A stretch of DNA of 64,000 bases from Streptomyces sp. NBC_01381 (GTDB lineage: Bacteria > Actinomycetota > Actinomycetes > Streptomycetales > Streptomycetaceae): NCBI RefSeq assembly GCF_026340305.1, contig NZ_JAPEPI010000001.1:930001-994000 (forward strand). The letters run 5' to 3'. The notes under the pieces are model-generated. The model ran no database searches. It was not told where the DNA came from and saw only the letters and a list, made by a program, of their open reading frames with translations. This document shows positions 16,780 through 24,151 of this stretch, piece after piece. The translations under genes were made by a program, and so were the position numbers. Position 1 is the first letter of the stretch; each line of letters begins with the position of its first letter.

Positions 16780-16817
16780 GGCCCCGGCGCCGCGCCTGGA
16801 GGCTTGGTGCCGGGGCC
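16780..16817 (-). terminator. intrinsic terminator for the second family 3 gene
   Basis: On the minus strand GGCCCCGGC(A)CC pairs with GGCGCCGGGGCC and is followed by TTCTTCT, 40 bp after the stop at 16857. Confidence 0.75.
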
Positions 16818-16856
16818 ATTTTCCCGCTCTCGGCCGTCTATGCGACCGTCACGGGC

Positions 16857-17144
16857 TTAGAAGGCGCTGTTGTTGCAGCCCATGCTCGAACCGAGGTGGG
16901 TGTCCTGCGCGCCCGGGTTGCCCTCGCCGTTGAGCGCGTTGCCCAGCAGGCCGTTGAGCAGCCCGACCTGGCCGAGGACGTCGAGGTTCAGGTCGTGCGA
17001 CTTGCAGTTGGAGCTCTGGTGGATGTCGAGCTTGCCACCCTTGCCGTGGCCGCCGCCGTCGTTGGCGTGGGCGGTGCCGGCGCTCAGGAGTCCGACGGTG
17101 CTGAGGGCAGCGACCAGGACGGCAGCCTTGCGAAGCTTTTGCAT
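16857..17144 (-). CDS. small secreted protein, family 3 (CxSHDxN type)
   Basis: 95 aa from ATG 17144, preceded by CGGAGATGACATGC, the same leader as the 16231-16530 gene. Signal peptide about 1-27 (MQKLRKAAVLVAALSTVGLL). Mature part: Gly/His/Lys-rich linker, then SNCKSHDLNLDVLGQVGLLN, GLLGNALNGEGNPGAQDTHL and GSSMGCNNSAF. About two-thirds of positions match the 16530 product, and the upstream regions also match (the sequence around TCGTACAGTGATGG/TCAATTACGGAG), so the two are a recent tandem duplication. Confidence 0.82.
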   Translation of the reverse strand: MQKLRKAAVLVAALSTVGLLSAGTAHANDGGGHGKGGKLDIHQSSNCKSHDLNLDVLGQVGLLNGLLGNALNGEGNPGAQDTHLGSSMGCNNSAF

Positions 17145-17298
17145 GTCATCTCCGGTGGAGTGAGGTGAACGCGATCTGTAACAGATCGACTTCGTACAGT
17201 GATGGGAGATTAGTACGAAATACCCGCAAAACGGACTGCGACGCGCCGGATCTCGCGATCTTGTCGCGGAAGCATCCTGAAGCCGCATCGCACAACGA

Positions 17299-17337
17299 AC
17301 GGGCCCTTCGGGGGCGATCCATCCCCGAAGGGCCCGT
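17299..17337 (-). terminator. intrinsic terminator hairpin
   Basis: ACGGGCCCTTCGGGG pairs with CCCCGAAGGGCCCGT around a short loop, 33 bp after the stop of the 17370-17867 gene. Confidence 0.75.
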
Positions 17338-17369
17338 GCTGGGCGTTGGTGTCCGGCCGTCCGGCTGCC

Positions 17370-17867
17370 CTAGCTTTGGGCGCTCGCGGCGGCGTTCGCC
17401 TGGCTGTTGGCCTGGGTGCAGTCGACACCCCGGGTCTCGGCGGCGGCGAGCAGGGCGACCGGGAGATTCGCATCGAGCAGGGACTGCGGGCTGCACTCCT
17501 GGTACGGACGGAAGAGGTTGTGCTGGTTCTGCCCCTGCGCCTGCGCCTGTGCCTGCCCCTGCCCCTGCGCCTGGGGCGGCTGCGAGGAGAGCTCCGGGCT
17601 GATCTGGGGGTTCAGTTGGGGGCTGACCTGGGGGCTGACCTCGGCGGGCCGCTGCGGCGCCGCCTGCTGCGGGGTCGACGAGCCGGAAGTCTGCACACTG
17701 GCCTGCGAGTTGGTCATCGAGGCGGCCTGGGCGTCCGGCTGCGTGGCGGGGGGCGGAACAGCACCGTTGTATGTAACGGGAGTGGCGCCGATGGCGGAAC
17801 CGGCACCGATGGCGGACAGACCGCTGGCAGCTGCGACGACGAGCGCGACCTGTTGAAACTTGCGCAT
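17370..17867 (-). CDS. secreted Gln/Pro-rich protein with family 1 C-terminal domain
   Basis: 165 aa from ATG 17867, ribosome site AAGGGCCGAGGGTTCC. Signal peptide about 1-28 (MRKFQQVALVVAAASGLSAI). Low-complexity middle (about 30-120) rich in Pro, Gln, Ser and Ala, with PQxSPQ repeats and a run of GQAQ repeats. The C-terminal domain LFRPYQECSPQSLLDANLPV, then AETRGVDC, is the same as in the 13664 product. Looks like family 1 fused to a flexible extracellular stalk, perhaps cell-wall spanning. Function unknown. Confidence 0.78.
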   Translation of the reverse strand: MRKFQQVALVVAAASGLSAIGAGSAIGATPVTYNGAVPPPATQPDAQAASMTNSQASVQTSGSSTPQQAAPQRPAEVSPQVSPQLNPQISPELSSQPPQAQGQGQAQAQAQGQNQHNLFRPYQECSPQSLLDANLPVALLAAAETRGVDCTQANSQANAAASAQS

Positions 17868-18366
17868 GGAACCCTCGGCCCTTCATTGACCTGTGTTTGG
17901 AACGTACTGAAATGCTGATGAGACCAGTGCAGTTGTTGCTGTTCTTGCTGCCTCGTGCGGCTGTGATGGACCATCGTTCTAGCCGAGTGGGGAACGAGAA
18001 CAGTACGGGCCCAGTCACGGGAGCCGGGGTGTGGTCACCCATTTGCCACAGGGTGTGAACCATCAGCGGAACGCCGGTCAGCCGGGGCCACATCGGACGG
18101 GAACAAAGCCGTTAATCCGATCGATCGCAAACGGGTGACGGAGTTTTGGGTCCCGTGACCGAGCCGGAGGAAATGTCGTTGCCAACTGGGAGAGGGCAGC
18201 GATCACGAATCCAGCAGAGAGACTCTGTCGGCTCCGGCGTGAAGTCCACGTGACAGCCCAGGATTGCCCTGTTGGGGCGCAGTACGAACATCAGGCTGGG
18301 CGCACGCAGGGCTGCACTCAAATACAACGGATTTCCCTGCACAGGTATTGAAGGGCCGAGGGTTCC
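17868..18366. other. divergent intergenic region between two secreted-protein genes
   Basis: 500 bp separate the 17370-17867 gene (minus) and the 18367 gene (plus). Both flanks carry related leader sequence (TTGAAGGGCCGAGGGTTCCATGCG next to 18367; GAAGGGCCGAGGGTTCCATG on the minus strand at 17885), so the leader was duplicated with the genes. The middle carries A/T-richer stretches near 17890-17960, probably promoters. No coding frame was seen. Confidence 0.5.
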
Positions 18367-19086
18367 ATGCGAAAGCTTCACAAGGCCGTGCTCGTCGCAG
18401 CAGCGGCCGGCGGTCTGTCCGCCATCGGCGCCGGCGTCAGCCATGCCGACTCTCCCGTCGGGTACAGCGGCGCTCCGGCGCCTGCGCCCGATTACCCGGC
18501 GCCCCAGGCGGCAGCGCCCGCACCCGTGTACCAGCAGCCTGCGCCCCAGGCGCCAGCGCCCGCACCCGTGTACCAGCAGCCTGCGCCCCAGGCGCCAGCG
18601 CCCGCACCCGTGTACCAGCAGCCTGCGCCCCAGGCGCCAGCGCCCGCACCCGCCCCGCAGTGGCAAGCACCCCAGGCGCCAGCCCCCGCACCCGCCCCGC
18701 AGCAGAGCGGTTACGCCTCCGCCTCGGCCGTGTCGAGTGGCACTGCACACGCCTCCGGCTCGCCGTACGCCGCGCAGCATGCCGCCCCTCAGCAGCAGCC
18801 GGCGCCGGTCCTGCCGCAGGCCGCCCCGCAGCCGGCGCCGCAGGTCAACCCGCAGACGTCGCCGCAGGTCATGCCGCAGGTAGCCCCGCAGGTCGCCCTG
18901 CCCCAGGCCTTCCAGCCGGAGCCCGCGCCGCGTGTCGCCCCGCAGGTGAACCCGCAGGTGAACCCGCAGGTGAACCCGATCATCAATCCGCTGCTCGCGC
19001 CCGGCGCACCGCAGGTATCCCCGGTCGGCCTCGGACAGGTCGCGGCGCCTCCGGTGGGCCAACTCGGTCTGCCCCGACTCGGCTGA
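18367..19086 (+). CDS. secreted Pro/Gln-rich repeat protein
   Basis: 239 aa from ATG 18367. Signal peptide about 1-27 (MRKLHKAVLVAAAAGGLSAI, cleavage after SHA). The mature protein is almost entirely repeats: three 14-residue APAPVYQQPAPQAP units, then PAPAPQ/QAPAPAPAPQ, a short Ser/Ala spacer, then about ten PQV(N/A/M/S)PQ units ending INPLLAPGAPQVSP. No cysteines and no anchor. Probably an extended, wall-associated or matrix-like protein. It is followed 74 bp downstream by a family 3 gene. Confidence 0.75.
   Translation: MRKLHKAVLVAAAAGGLSAIGAGVSHADSPVGYSGAPAPAPDYPAPQAAAPAPVYQQPAPQAPAPAPVYQQPAPQAPAPAPVYQQPAPQAPAPAPAPQWQAPQAPAPAPAPQQSGYASASAVSSGTAHASGSPYAAQHAAPQQQPAPVLPQAAPQPAPQVNPQTSPQVMPQVAPQVALPQAFQPEPAPRVAPQVNPQVNPQVNPIINPLLAPGAPQVSPVGLGQVAAPPVGQLGLPRLG
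18514..18639 (+). repeat. 42-bp tandem repeat x3 inside the Pro/Gln-rich gene
   Basis: Three almost perfect 42-bp copies (18514-18555, 18556-18597, 18598-18639), each encoding APAPVYQQPAPQAP, with a partial fourth after. Near-identity at synonymous positions shows recent expansion, and the repeat number is likely to vary between strains. Confidence 0.85.
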
Positions 19087-19160
19087 TGGCCTCCCCGCAG
19101 TTGTCCACCCTCCCAACTCGATCTGCTGCAGATCAGATCCGTTCGACCAATGGAGAAAGA

Positions 19161-19442
19161 ATGCGCATGCTTCAGAAGGCCGTCATCGTGGGCGCCGTCC
19201 TCGGCGGTGTAGGTTCCTTCGGCGCCGGCACCGCCCTCGCACACGGCGAGGCGGGGGCACACGACGGTTTCGACGTCACGCAGGGCATCGAGTGTCGCTC
19301 GCACGACATGAACATCGACGTGCTCGGCAGCGTCGGCGCCCTCAACGGGGTGCTGGCCAACGCGCTCAACGGCGAGGGCAGCCCGGGTGCACAGCCCAAC
19401 CACCTCGGTTCGGACATGGGCTGCAACAGCCAGGCGTTCTGA
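19161..19442 (+). CDS. small secreted protein, family 3 (CxSHDxN type)
   Basis: 93 aa from ATG 19161 with ribosome site GGAGAAAG. Signal peptide about 1-27 (MRMLQKAVIVGAVLGGVGSF, cleavage after ALA). Core: IECRSHDMNIDVLGSVGALN, GVLANALNGEGSPGAQPNHL and GSDMGCNSQAF. Two cysteines flank the domain as in the 16231 and 16857 products. Probably co-transcribed with the repeat protein 74 bp upstream. Function unknown. Confidence 0.8.
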   Translation: MRMLQKAVIVGAVLGGVGSFGAGTALAHGEAGAHDGFDVTQGIECRSHDMNIDVLGSVGALNGVLANALNGEGSPGAQPNHLGSDMGCNSQAF

Positions 19443-19723
19443 GCCAGCCGCGCTACACGCTCCTCCCTCAAGGCCCTCCCCTCTTCATGTTCTTTGCGGT
19501 CCTGCGAGAGGTCCGCTGACCTCCGGGCCCGGCATATGGCTGCTCCCCCGGCCGATCGGATGGCCTGGGGTGGTGTCACCGGGCCCGAGAGGTGCCGTGG
19601 AGACGTGATGAGAGGTTCGACTGCCGCCCGGCCAGGTCGCGGGCGGCAGGTCTATTTCCAACGCGGCTGGTGTGAGGTGGCCGCCTGGCCGAGAGCCCCT
19701 TGCCGGGAACGGGGTACGGTCCC

Positions 19724-19853
19724 CTAGGACTCGTCTGCGGGCACTTGCCCCAACCGCCCCGCCTTGAAGTCATCAAACGCCTGGGCCAGTTCGGCGTGGC
19801 TGTTCATCACGAACGGCCCGTAGTGCGCCATCGCCTGATCCATCTGCGGGCAG
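19724..19853 (-). pseudogene. pirin C-terminal fragment
   Basis: The minus strand reads AHYGPFVMNSHAELAQAFDD, then FKAGRLGQVPADES and stop at 19724. This is the C-terminal end of pirin-like bicupin proteins. The rest of the gene is missing and upstream sequence belongs to an integrase remnant. Confidence 0.6.
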
Positions 19854-19874
19854 AAACGACCAAGTTTCAGCGGT

Positions 19875-20060
19875 TCAGGGAAGTCGCCTCCCGTCTTCCA
19901 CCAGGTACTCGTAGAAGGAACGTACGGCCACCAGGCGTTGCTCGACAGTCGCGTTCGCCAGACCCATCTCCGGATGCAGCGGCGCCTTCGCTGATCGCTG
20001 GCAGGGCCGTTCGAGCATGTCCCCGATCCAGCCAGCGACCGTGTCAGTACCGGCCAGTAC
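19875..20060 (-). pseudogene. tyrosine recombinase N-terminal fragment
   Basis: The minus strand reads GLANATVEQRLVAVRSFYEY, then LVEDGRR: the SAM-like core-binding domain of phage-type integrases. The catalytic domain is missing; the frame runs into the pirin fragment. Non-functional. Confidence 0.55.
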
Positions 20061-20154
20061 GGGATCAGCCACCGGCGGGCCTGTTGATGTTTGGCGAGCG
20101 TGGGGAACTTGCCCCACGGCATGGGGGCCATGGCGACAGGCCAGCCCCGCTCGG

Positions 20155-20604
20155 TTCCACATCAGGCGCTACCTGCTGCACGACTTCCTGCCGTACACCG
20201 CCGTGTACTACTACTTCTACTTCGGCAAGTGGCGCGATGACGGCACCGATCAGGCCATCCACGACCTGCTGCGCCGGCAGGTCCGCGAGTCGAGGGGCCG
20301 TCACGAGGACCCGTCCGCGATCGTGATGGACGCGCAGACGGTGCACGCCTCGGTCAACGAACCCAAGGAGACGACCGGGCTGGATCCGGGCAAGAGGAGG
20401 CCGGGCCGCAAGCGCCACCGATGTGCTCGGCCTGCTCATCGCCGTGATCGTGGTCGCCGCGAGCTCCACGACAACGCGATCGGAATCACGCTGCCGGACA
20501 AGCTGGCCGCGCCAAACCCGCCGGTGACCAAGGGCTGGGTGGATGCCGGGTTCAAGAACGCTGTCGTCGAGCACGGCCGGTCGCTGGGCATCACCCGCCA
20601 GACC
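20155..20604 (+). pseudogene. IS5-family transposase remnant
   Basis: Reads RYLLHDFLPYTAVYYYFYFG, then KWRDDGTDQAIHDLLRRQVR, and IVMDAQTVHASVN, which contains a catalytic Asp of the DDE domain. After GRKRH the frame slips: DVLGLLIAVIVVAASS is in one frame, and HDNAIGITLPDKLAAPNPPV, WVDAGFKNAVVEHGRSLGI in another. Two frameshifts, with both ends truncated. Family assigned from these motifs. Confidence 0.65.
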
Positions 20605-20642
20605 GTCCTTGAGATCGTCGAGGACAGCGACCCCGGCCGCCC

Positions 20643-20744
20643 CGAGCCGCCTACCGGCAGATCCTCGCCCTGTTCGAGGACGACGAGCAGGGCCTGCGGG
20701 CCAAGGCCCTCTGCGAAGCCCTGGGCTCACAGAACGCCCACTGA
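20643..20744 (+). pseudogene. short HTH-like gene tail, probable remnant
   Basis: A plus-strand frame reads RAAYRQILALFEDDEQGLRA, KALCEALGSQNAH and TGA. It resembles the first half of a winged-helix domain found in small Streptomyces proteins, but it has no start and is cut short. Directly downstream of the transposase remnant. Confidence 0.35.
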
Positions 20745-20789
20745 GAATCGTCGAAGGGCCCCACCGCGAACGGTGGGGCCCTTCGATTC
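20745..20789. terminator. hairpin, probable original tRNA-Ser terminator
   Basis: GAATCGTCGAAGGGCCCCACC pairs with GGTGGGGCCCTTCGATTC. It lies just outside the left 54-bp repeat, i.e. where the tRNA-Ser 3' flank would have been before the element inserted. Confidence 0.7.
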
Positions 20790-20807
20790 GTGCCCCGTGA
20801 GGCACTG

Positions 20808-20861
20808 GCGGAGGATACGAGATTCGAACTCGTGAGGGGTTGCCCCCAACACGCTTTCCAA
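20808..20861. repeat. left attachment repeat (54 bp, tRNA-Ser 3' end copy)
   Basis: 54 bp identical to 24407-24460, the 3' half of tRNA-Ser(GGA) including the T-arm. Sequence diverges right after (AATGTTCG here, GCGTGCGC there). Typical product of tyrosine-recombinase integration into a tRNA gene. Confidence 0.9.
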
Positions 20862-20957
20862 ATGTTCGTCTGGGGGTTCTGGGGTGTGCGGGAGCGTCCT
20901 GACCTGCGGTGGAACTGGGGGTGGTGGGGCTTCTGAACGGTCCCGGACGTATGTGAA

Positions 20958-20977
20958 TGAGACCAGAACTGAGACCA
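20958..20977 (+). other. paired TGAGACCA sites, left end (putative arm sites)
   Basis: TGAGACCA at 20958-20965 and 20970-20977, 12 bp apart start to start, about 100 bp inside the left repeat. The same pair occurs in direct orientation at the right end. Confidence 0.6.
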
Positions 20978-21090
20978 CGGATCAGCGTGTTCTGCCAGGT
21001 CAGTGGCCCGATGCTGCAGGCGGTCGTTGCCTGCTACGGCGAGGCTTGTCACCGTATCCCCGCGCGCTGCTTCAGCCGTATCCTCCCGGG

Positions 21091-21645
21091 GTGACAACAG
21101 CCGGGCATGCGTACGAGCTGGCGGAAGCACTGCTGAGTGAGAGCCTGCCGCGGAGGTGGGCGCACACGCAGGGGGTGGCCTCCTGCGCCGGGCGGCTCGC
21201 GCCCCTTGTGGGGAAAGGAGCTGAGACCCTGGAGGCGGCAGCCGTTCTGCACGACGTCGGGTACGCGCCGCCACGCGTCGACACCGGCTTCCACCCGCTT
21301 GACGGTGCGCGTCATCTGCGGACACTCGACGATGGCGTACTCCGCCTCGTGGCGAACCACTCCTTCGCCCTCCTGGAGGCCGAGGAGCGTGGGCTTCGCG
21401 CTGAGCTGGCCGACGAGTTCCCGCTACTCGACGATCCTCTGCTGGTGGACGCACTGGTGTACTGCGATATGACCACCACGCCGGACGGTGGGCGTACGAC
21501 GTCCGAGGAGCGGGTGAGCGAGATTCTGGGCCGCTACGGCGCAGACAGCGTCGTCGGGCGGTTCATCCGCCGGGCCGCACCTGAGATCCACGCCAGCGTG
21601 GGACGGGTACGGTCGGCGGCGGACGAAGCGGGTCTCGCGCTCTGA
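21091..21645 (+). CDS. HD domain protein (putative phosphohydrolase)
   Basis: 184 aa from GTG 21091. Metal-binding HD-domain motifs: H25 (RRWAHTQGVA), H54-D55 in AAAVLHDVGYAP, and a downstream His in VANHSFALLEA followed by the conserved Asp in VYCDMTTTPDGG. Single-domain soluble protein; substrate unknown. HD proteins of this kind are frequent in actinomycete genomic islands. It is the first gene inside the left end of the element and is followed by a strong terminator. Confidence 0.75.
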   Translation: MTTAGHAYELAEALLSESLPRRWAHTQGVASCAGRLAPLVGKGAETLEAAAVLHDVGYAPPRVDTGFHPLDGARHLRTLDDGVLRLVANHSFALLEAEERGLRAELADEFPLLDDPLLVDALVYCDMTTTPDGGRTTSEERVSEILGRYGADSVVGRFIRRAAPEIHASVGRVRSAADEAGLAL

Positions 21646-21656
21646 GTGAGCACGAA

Positions 21657-21705
21657 GCGGCCCTCGCTACCCGGTCTCAAACTGGGCAGCGAGGGCCGCA
21701 TTTTT
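21657..21705 (+). terminator. intrinsic terminator of the HD gene
   Basis: GCGGCCCTCGCT pairs with AGCGAGGGCCGC, followed by ATTTTTG, 12 bp after the HD gene stop. Confidence 0.85.
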
Positions 21706-21928
21706 GCGTTTCTGGGGTTTTGTTTCCTCGCCTGCCTGCCTTGCGACGCCCGGGCCAGCTGTAGCCCGGGCAGCACAGTGGAGCGGCTTGACGGGGTGGA
21801 AGTGAGGGGCGCCCAGGATGCGCCATTACGGCGGGACGCGCAGGGGGCGGTGCCGGCGCAGTCGGGTCCCCGCGAATGTGGCGAGCTCGGTCGCACCGAG
21901 AGTCTCACTTACAGCCCGTGGAGACAGC

Positions 21929-22273
21929 TCAGGAGCAGCGGCGTCCCATCTTCGCCGACCGCCGGTTGTCCCCCTTGGTGTCCCACCACTCTTCCAAAAG
22001 GCCACGCACGAGCTCAACGAGTTGGCGAAGACGCTCAGGATCAGGGGCAGACGAGGTGAGCACGTCCACAAAGGACTTGTCGTCCCACGGGAGTGTGAAC
22101 ACCCAGCATTCGTCGGCGTGACCCTTCCGCTCGATGATGAGCCGGTAGGTCAACGTGGCGCTGCGGTCCGGTTGGTGGTCTACCGTCAGGTCGGTGACGT
22201 TGAACCTGGTCGCGCCATCATCGGTGGTGTGTGAGCGAGCCAGGGCGCGCTCAGCCGGCGTGTGAGTCGCCAT
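21929..22273 (-). CDS. hypothetical protein on the integrated element
   Basis: 114 aa from ATG 22273, with ribosome site GAGAGG just upstream; a GTG two codons earlier is possible. Soluble, mixed alpha/beta: a beta-rich middle (ATLTYRLIIERKGHADECWV) is followed by a helical C-terminal half (RLRQLVELVRGLLEEWWD). No domain recognised. Codon bias is weaker than in core genes, consistent with acquired DNA. No function inferred. Confidence 0.55.
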   Translation of the reverse strand: MATHTPAERALARSHTTDDGATRFNVTDLTVDHQPDRSATLTYRLIIERKGHADECWVFTLPWDDKSFVDVLTSSAPDPERLRQLVELVRGLLEEWWDTKGDNRRSAKMGRRCS

Positions 22274-22314
22274 ATGCACCTCTCACCTCGTCTACGAGTA
22301 TCCCGTATTAGTCG

Positions 22315-22770
22315 CTAACAGCTGGCGGCGGCGAGGCTCGAGACCTGGTATGCGGTCCGCAGGTCGTTGCGACCAGCGGGCGTTCCGATCTTGGTGCGGA
22401 ACTTCTCACGACTTGGGCACGAAGCGGTCCAGGTCGAGAACCCACCCCCGTTGAACTTGCCGGACCATATAGCGGCACTGATCTTCTTATTCATCGTGTT
22501 GTTCCAGCCGTGCCCCGCCTTGATGTGCTTCCAACCCCACGAGCTCTTGCCGCAGCGCAACGTGTACTTGGTAGGTCCACGGAAGTACGTGCGTACGATG
22601 TAGTTCTTACCGTGATGCCTGCAGGCGGTGTTGGGATCAACGGCCCTCACCGTCACGACCGGTCCGCTCGAAGAAGCAGCAGCGGATCCAGCTGTCGGAA
22701 TGAGCAGAGCCGACGCAACGACGCCAGCGGTAAGCGCCGCCTTGACGTTGCGGGATGTGTTGCCGAGCAA
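22315..22770 (-). CDS. secreted Cys/Trp-rich protein, toxin-like C-terminal motif
   Basis: 151 aa from ATG 22770, ribosome site AGAGGGGGAC. Signal peptide about 1-32 (AALTAGVVASALLIPTAGSA, then AAASS). The mature part has four cysteines (ACRHH, LRCGKS, ASCPSR, C-terminal C151) and is Lys/Trp-rich. The segment SSWGWKHIKAGHGWNNTMNK resembles the W/H-rich strand of small secreted RNase-like toxin domains. That likeness is inference only. Codon usage is less GC-biased than the chromosome. No immunity gene is evident next to it. Confidence 0.6.
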   Translation of the reverse strand: MLGNTSRNVKAALTAGVVASALLIPTAGSAAASSSGPVVTVRAVDPNTACRHHGKNYIVRTYFRGPTKYTLRCGKSSWGWKHIKAGHGWNNTMNKKISAAIWSGKFNGGGFSTWTASCPSREKFRTKIGTPAGRNDLRTAYQVSSLAAASC

Positions 22771-22947
22771 AGAGTCCCCCTCTGTGGATGGCCTCCGTGG
22801 TCACGGGAGGCGTGATCGGCCTCGACTTCGAAACCGAGCGTGATCGGACCACGTCGCTCCGTACACCGTCAATCGAAATATGATCATTCAGGCCAAATAT
22901 GCGGATAGGCGCTAGCCGACGGCGAGCCGTCTTGCGTCTCCGCCTAT

Positions 22948-23091
22948 ATGAAGGGCTGGGGCTTCGCCAGAAGTTCCTCCGGCGAGATCCCCTCCGCGAA
23001 GGTCGGACGGCTGCGCCGCGTCCCGGTCGAGGCGGTGAACGACATCCTCCAACGCCGCCTCACCCGTGAAGGCTTCGGCACCGCGGCTTGA
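22948..23091 (+). pseudogene. excisionase (Xis-like HTH) C-terminal stub
   Basis: 47 codons: RSSSGEIPSAKVGRLRRVPV, then EAVNDILQRRLTREGFGTAA. This is the wing and C-terminus of MerR/Xis-type excisionases of Streptomyces integrative elements; the HTH helices (normally before SGEIPSAKVG) are missing. In such elements int normally follows xis; here only the nuclease gene (opposite strand) follows. Confidence 0.6.
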
Positions 23092-23215
23092 GGGGACGTA
23101 CAGCGACACTGACGAGTGGTGATCTCACGCATGGCTCCGACCGTTCATGGTCGGGGCCATGCGTGCTATCAGGAGGAGGTAAGGGCCTCTGACGAGATGG
23201 GTGCTGCGTGGACGT

Positions 23216-24151
23216 CTACCGAAGGCCATGGGCCGCGGCGAGATGGGGCTTTGAGGCCAGGAGCGCTTCGAGCTGGCTTTCAGGCCATAGCTCCACGTAG
23301 GGTGCGGCGCCGCTGTTGTTGTGCTGCTCTGCCCACTTCACAGCATCTGCAGAGAAGCGCCCGCTCGTCGCAGTGATCAGGATCCTGATCGCTGGCGGCT
23401 CCCATAGCTTCACCGCTGCCACCGTCTCGGAGACCGCCGGTAGGTTCACGGGCTTCTTCAACCAGTGCTTGGCCCGGACAATGACCCGTTCGGTGCGGGT
23501 GCCGCCGGTGCTGTCGCGGAGTACGCGTTCCATCGACAGGTCACGTCCGCGGTCCGCAGCCCGCGTATGCGAGAGCCACTGCACGTTCTGATGCTCAGGG
23601 AAACTCCGAAGCAGATCGAACAGCAGTCGTTCAAACCCGTCGGCATCCAGGCGGCGCCAAGCCAACGGGACAGCTGATTGGCTCAGGTTCTCTCCCGATG
23701 CACTTGCGTCTCCGACGGTTTGAGGGGGAGCCGTATCTGCAGAGGCGCTGGCCGTGGGTGAAGGCTTGGGGGGAGTCACTCGAACCTGCGGTGGTGCGTG
23801 CTGCGCCGTCTGCTGCTGAGGTTGCCAGTCAGATGTCGGGGCGCCGTGCTTATGAGTGGGGGGCCGCTGGGCTGGGCGGCGTCGATGCGCGCGATATCGC
23901 CGGATGCGCAACCGGAACCACGCAGGAACCACCCCGAAAAGGACCGTGAAGGTGATCACAGCCAAGAGGATGTCCAGCCATCTGGGTAGTGATGTTGGCT
24001 CGTTGCTTGTCCCGATGGCGAAAGCCGTCATGCAGGCCATGCCGACCGTCGTCCAGAATGCCCAGTCACGGTACAGAGGCTTGTCGTACAGCAGTAGCGC
24101 CGTATTGAGGTGCTTCCCCGGACGCGGTGGGGGGCCAGCCTCCCTGTTCAT
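23216..24151 (-). CDS. membrane-anchored restriction endonuclease-like (Mrr) protein
   Basis: 311 aa from ATG 24151. Two membrane helices at about 30-48 and 58-79, then a basic patch (LRIRRYRAHRRRP), a Pro/Gln/Ser linker (about 90-160) and a C-terminal Mrr-like PD-(D/E)xK domain (about 164-311). The latter contains FERLLFDLLRSFP, DRGRDLSMERVL and VIVRAKHW in the places of the catalytic Asp and Q/ExK motifs, then VSETVAAVKLWEPPAIRILI. The usual QxK is RAKHW, so catalytic competence needs testing. The topology suggests a cytoplasmic nuclease held at the membrane, as in some anti-phage systems. Confidence 0.7.
   Translation of the reverse strand: MNREAGPPPRPGKHLNTALLLYDKPLYRDWAFWTTVGMACMTAFAIGTSNEPTSLPRWLDILLAVITFTVLFGVVPAWFRLRIRRYRAHRRRPAQRPPTHKHGAPTSDWQPQQQTAQHAPPQVRVTPPKPSPTASASADTAPPQTVGDASASGENLSQSAVPLAWRRLDADGFERLLFDLLRSFPEHQNVQWLSHTRAADRGRDLSMERVLRDSTGGTRTERVIVRAKHWLKKPVNLPAVSETVAAVKLWEPPAIRILITATSGRFSADAVKWAEQHNNSGAAPYVELWPESQLEALLASKPHLAAAHGLR

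Noticed and set aside
18514..18639. Regular repeats considered as a CRISPR array
   Set aside because: Repeats are contiguous 42-bp units without spacers and in frame with a secreted protein; they are coding tandem repeats.
13664..19442. Secreted proteins considered as chaplins or rodlins
   Set aside because: They lack the chaplin domain (no GNxxGxxxGNxxxxP pattern) and the rodlin sequence; cysteine spacing and conserved motifs differ.
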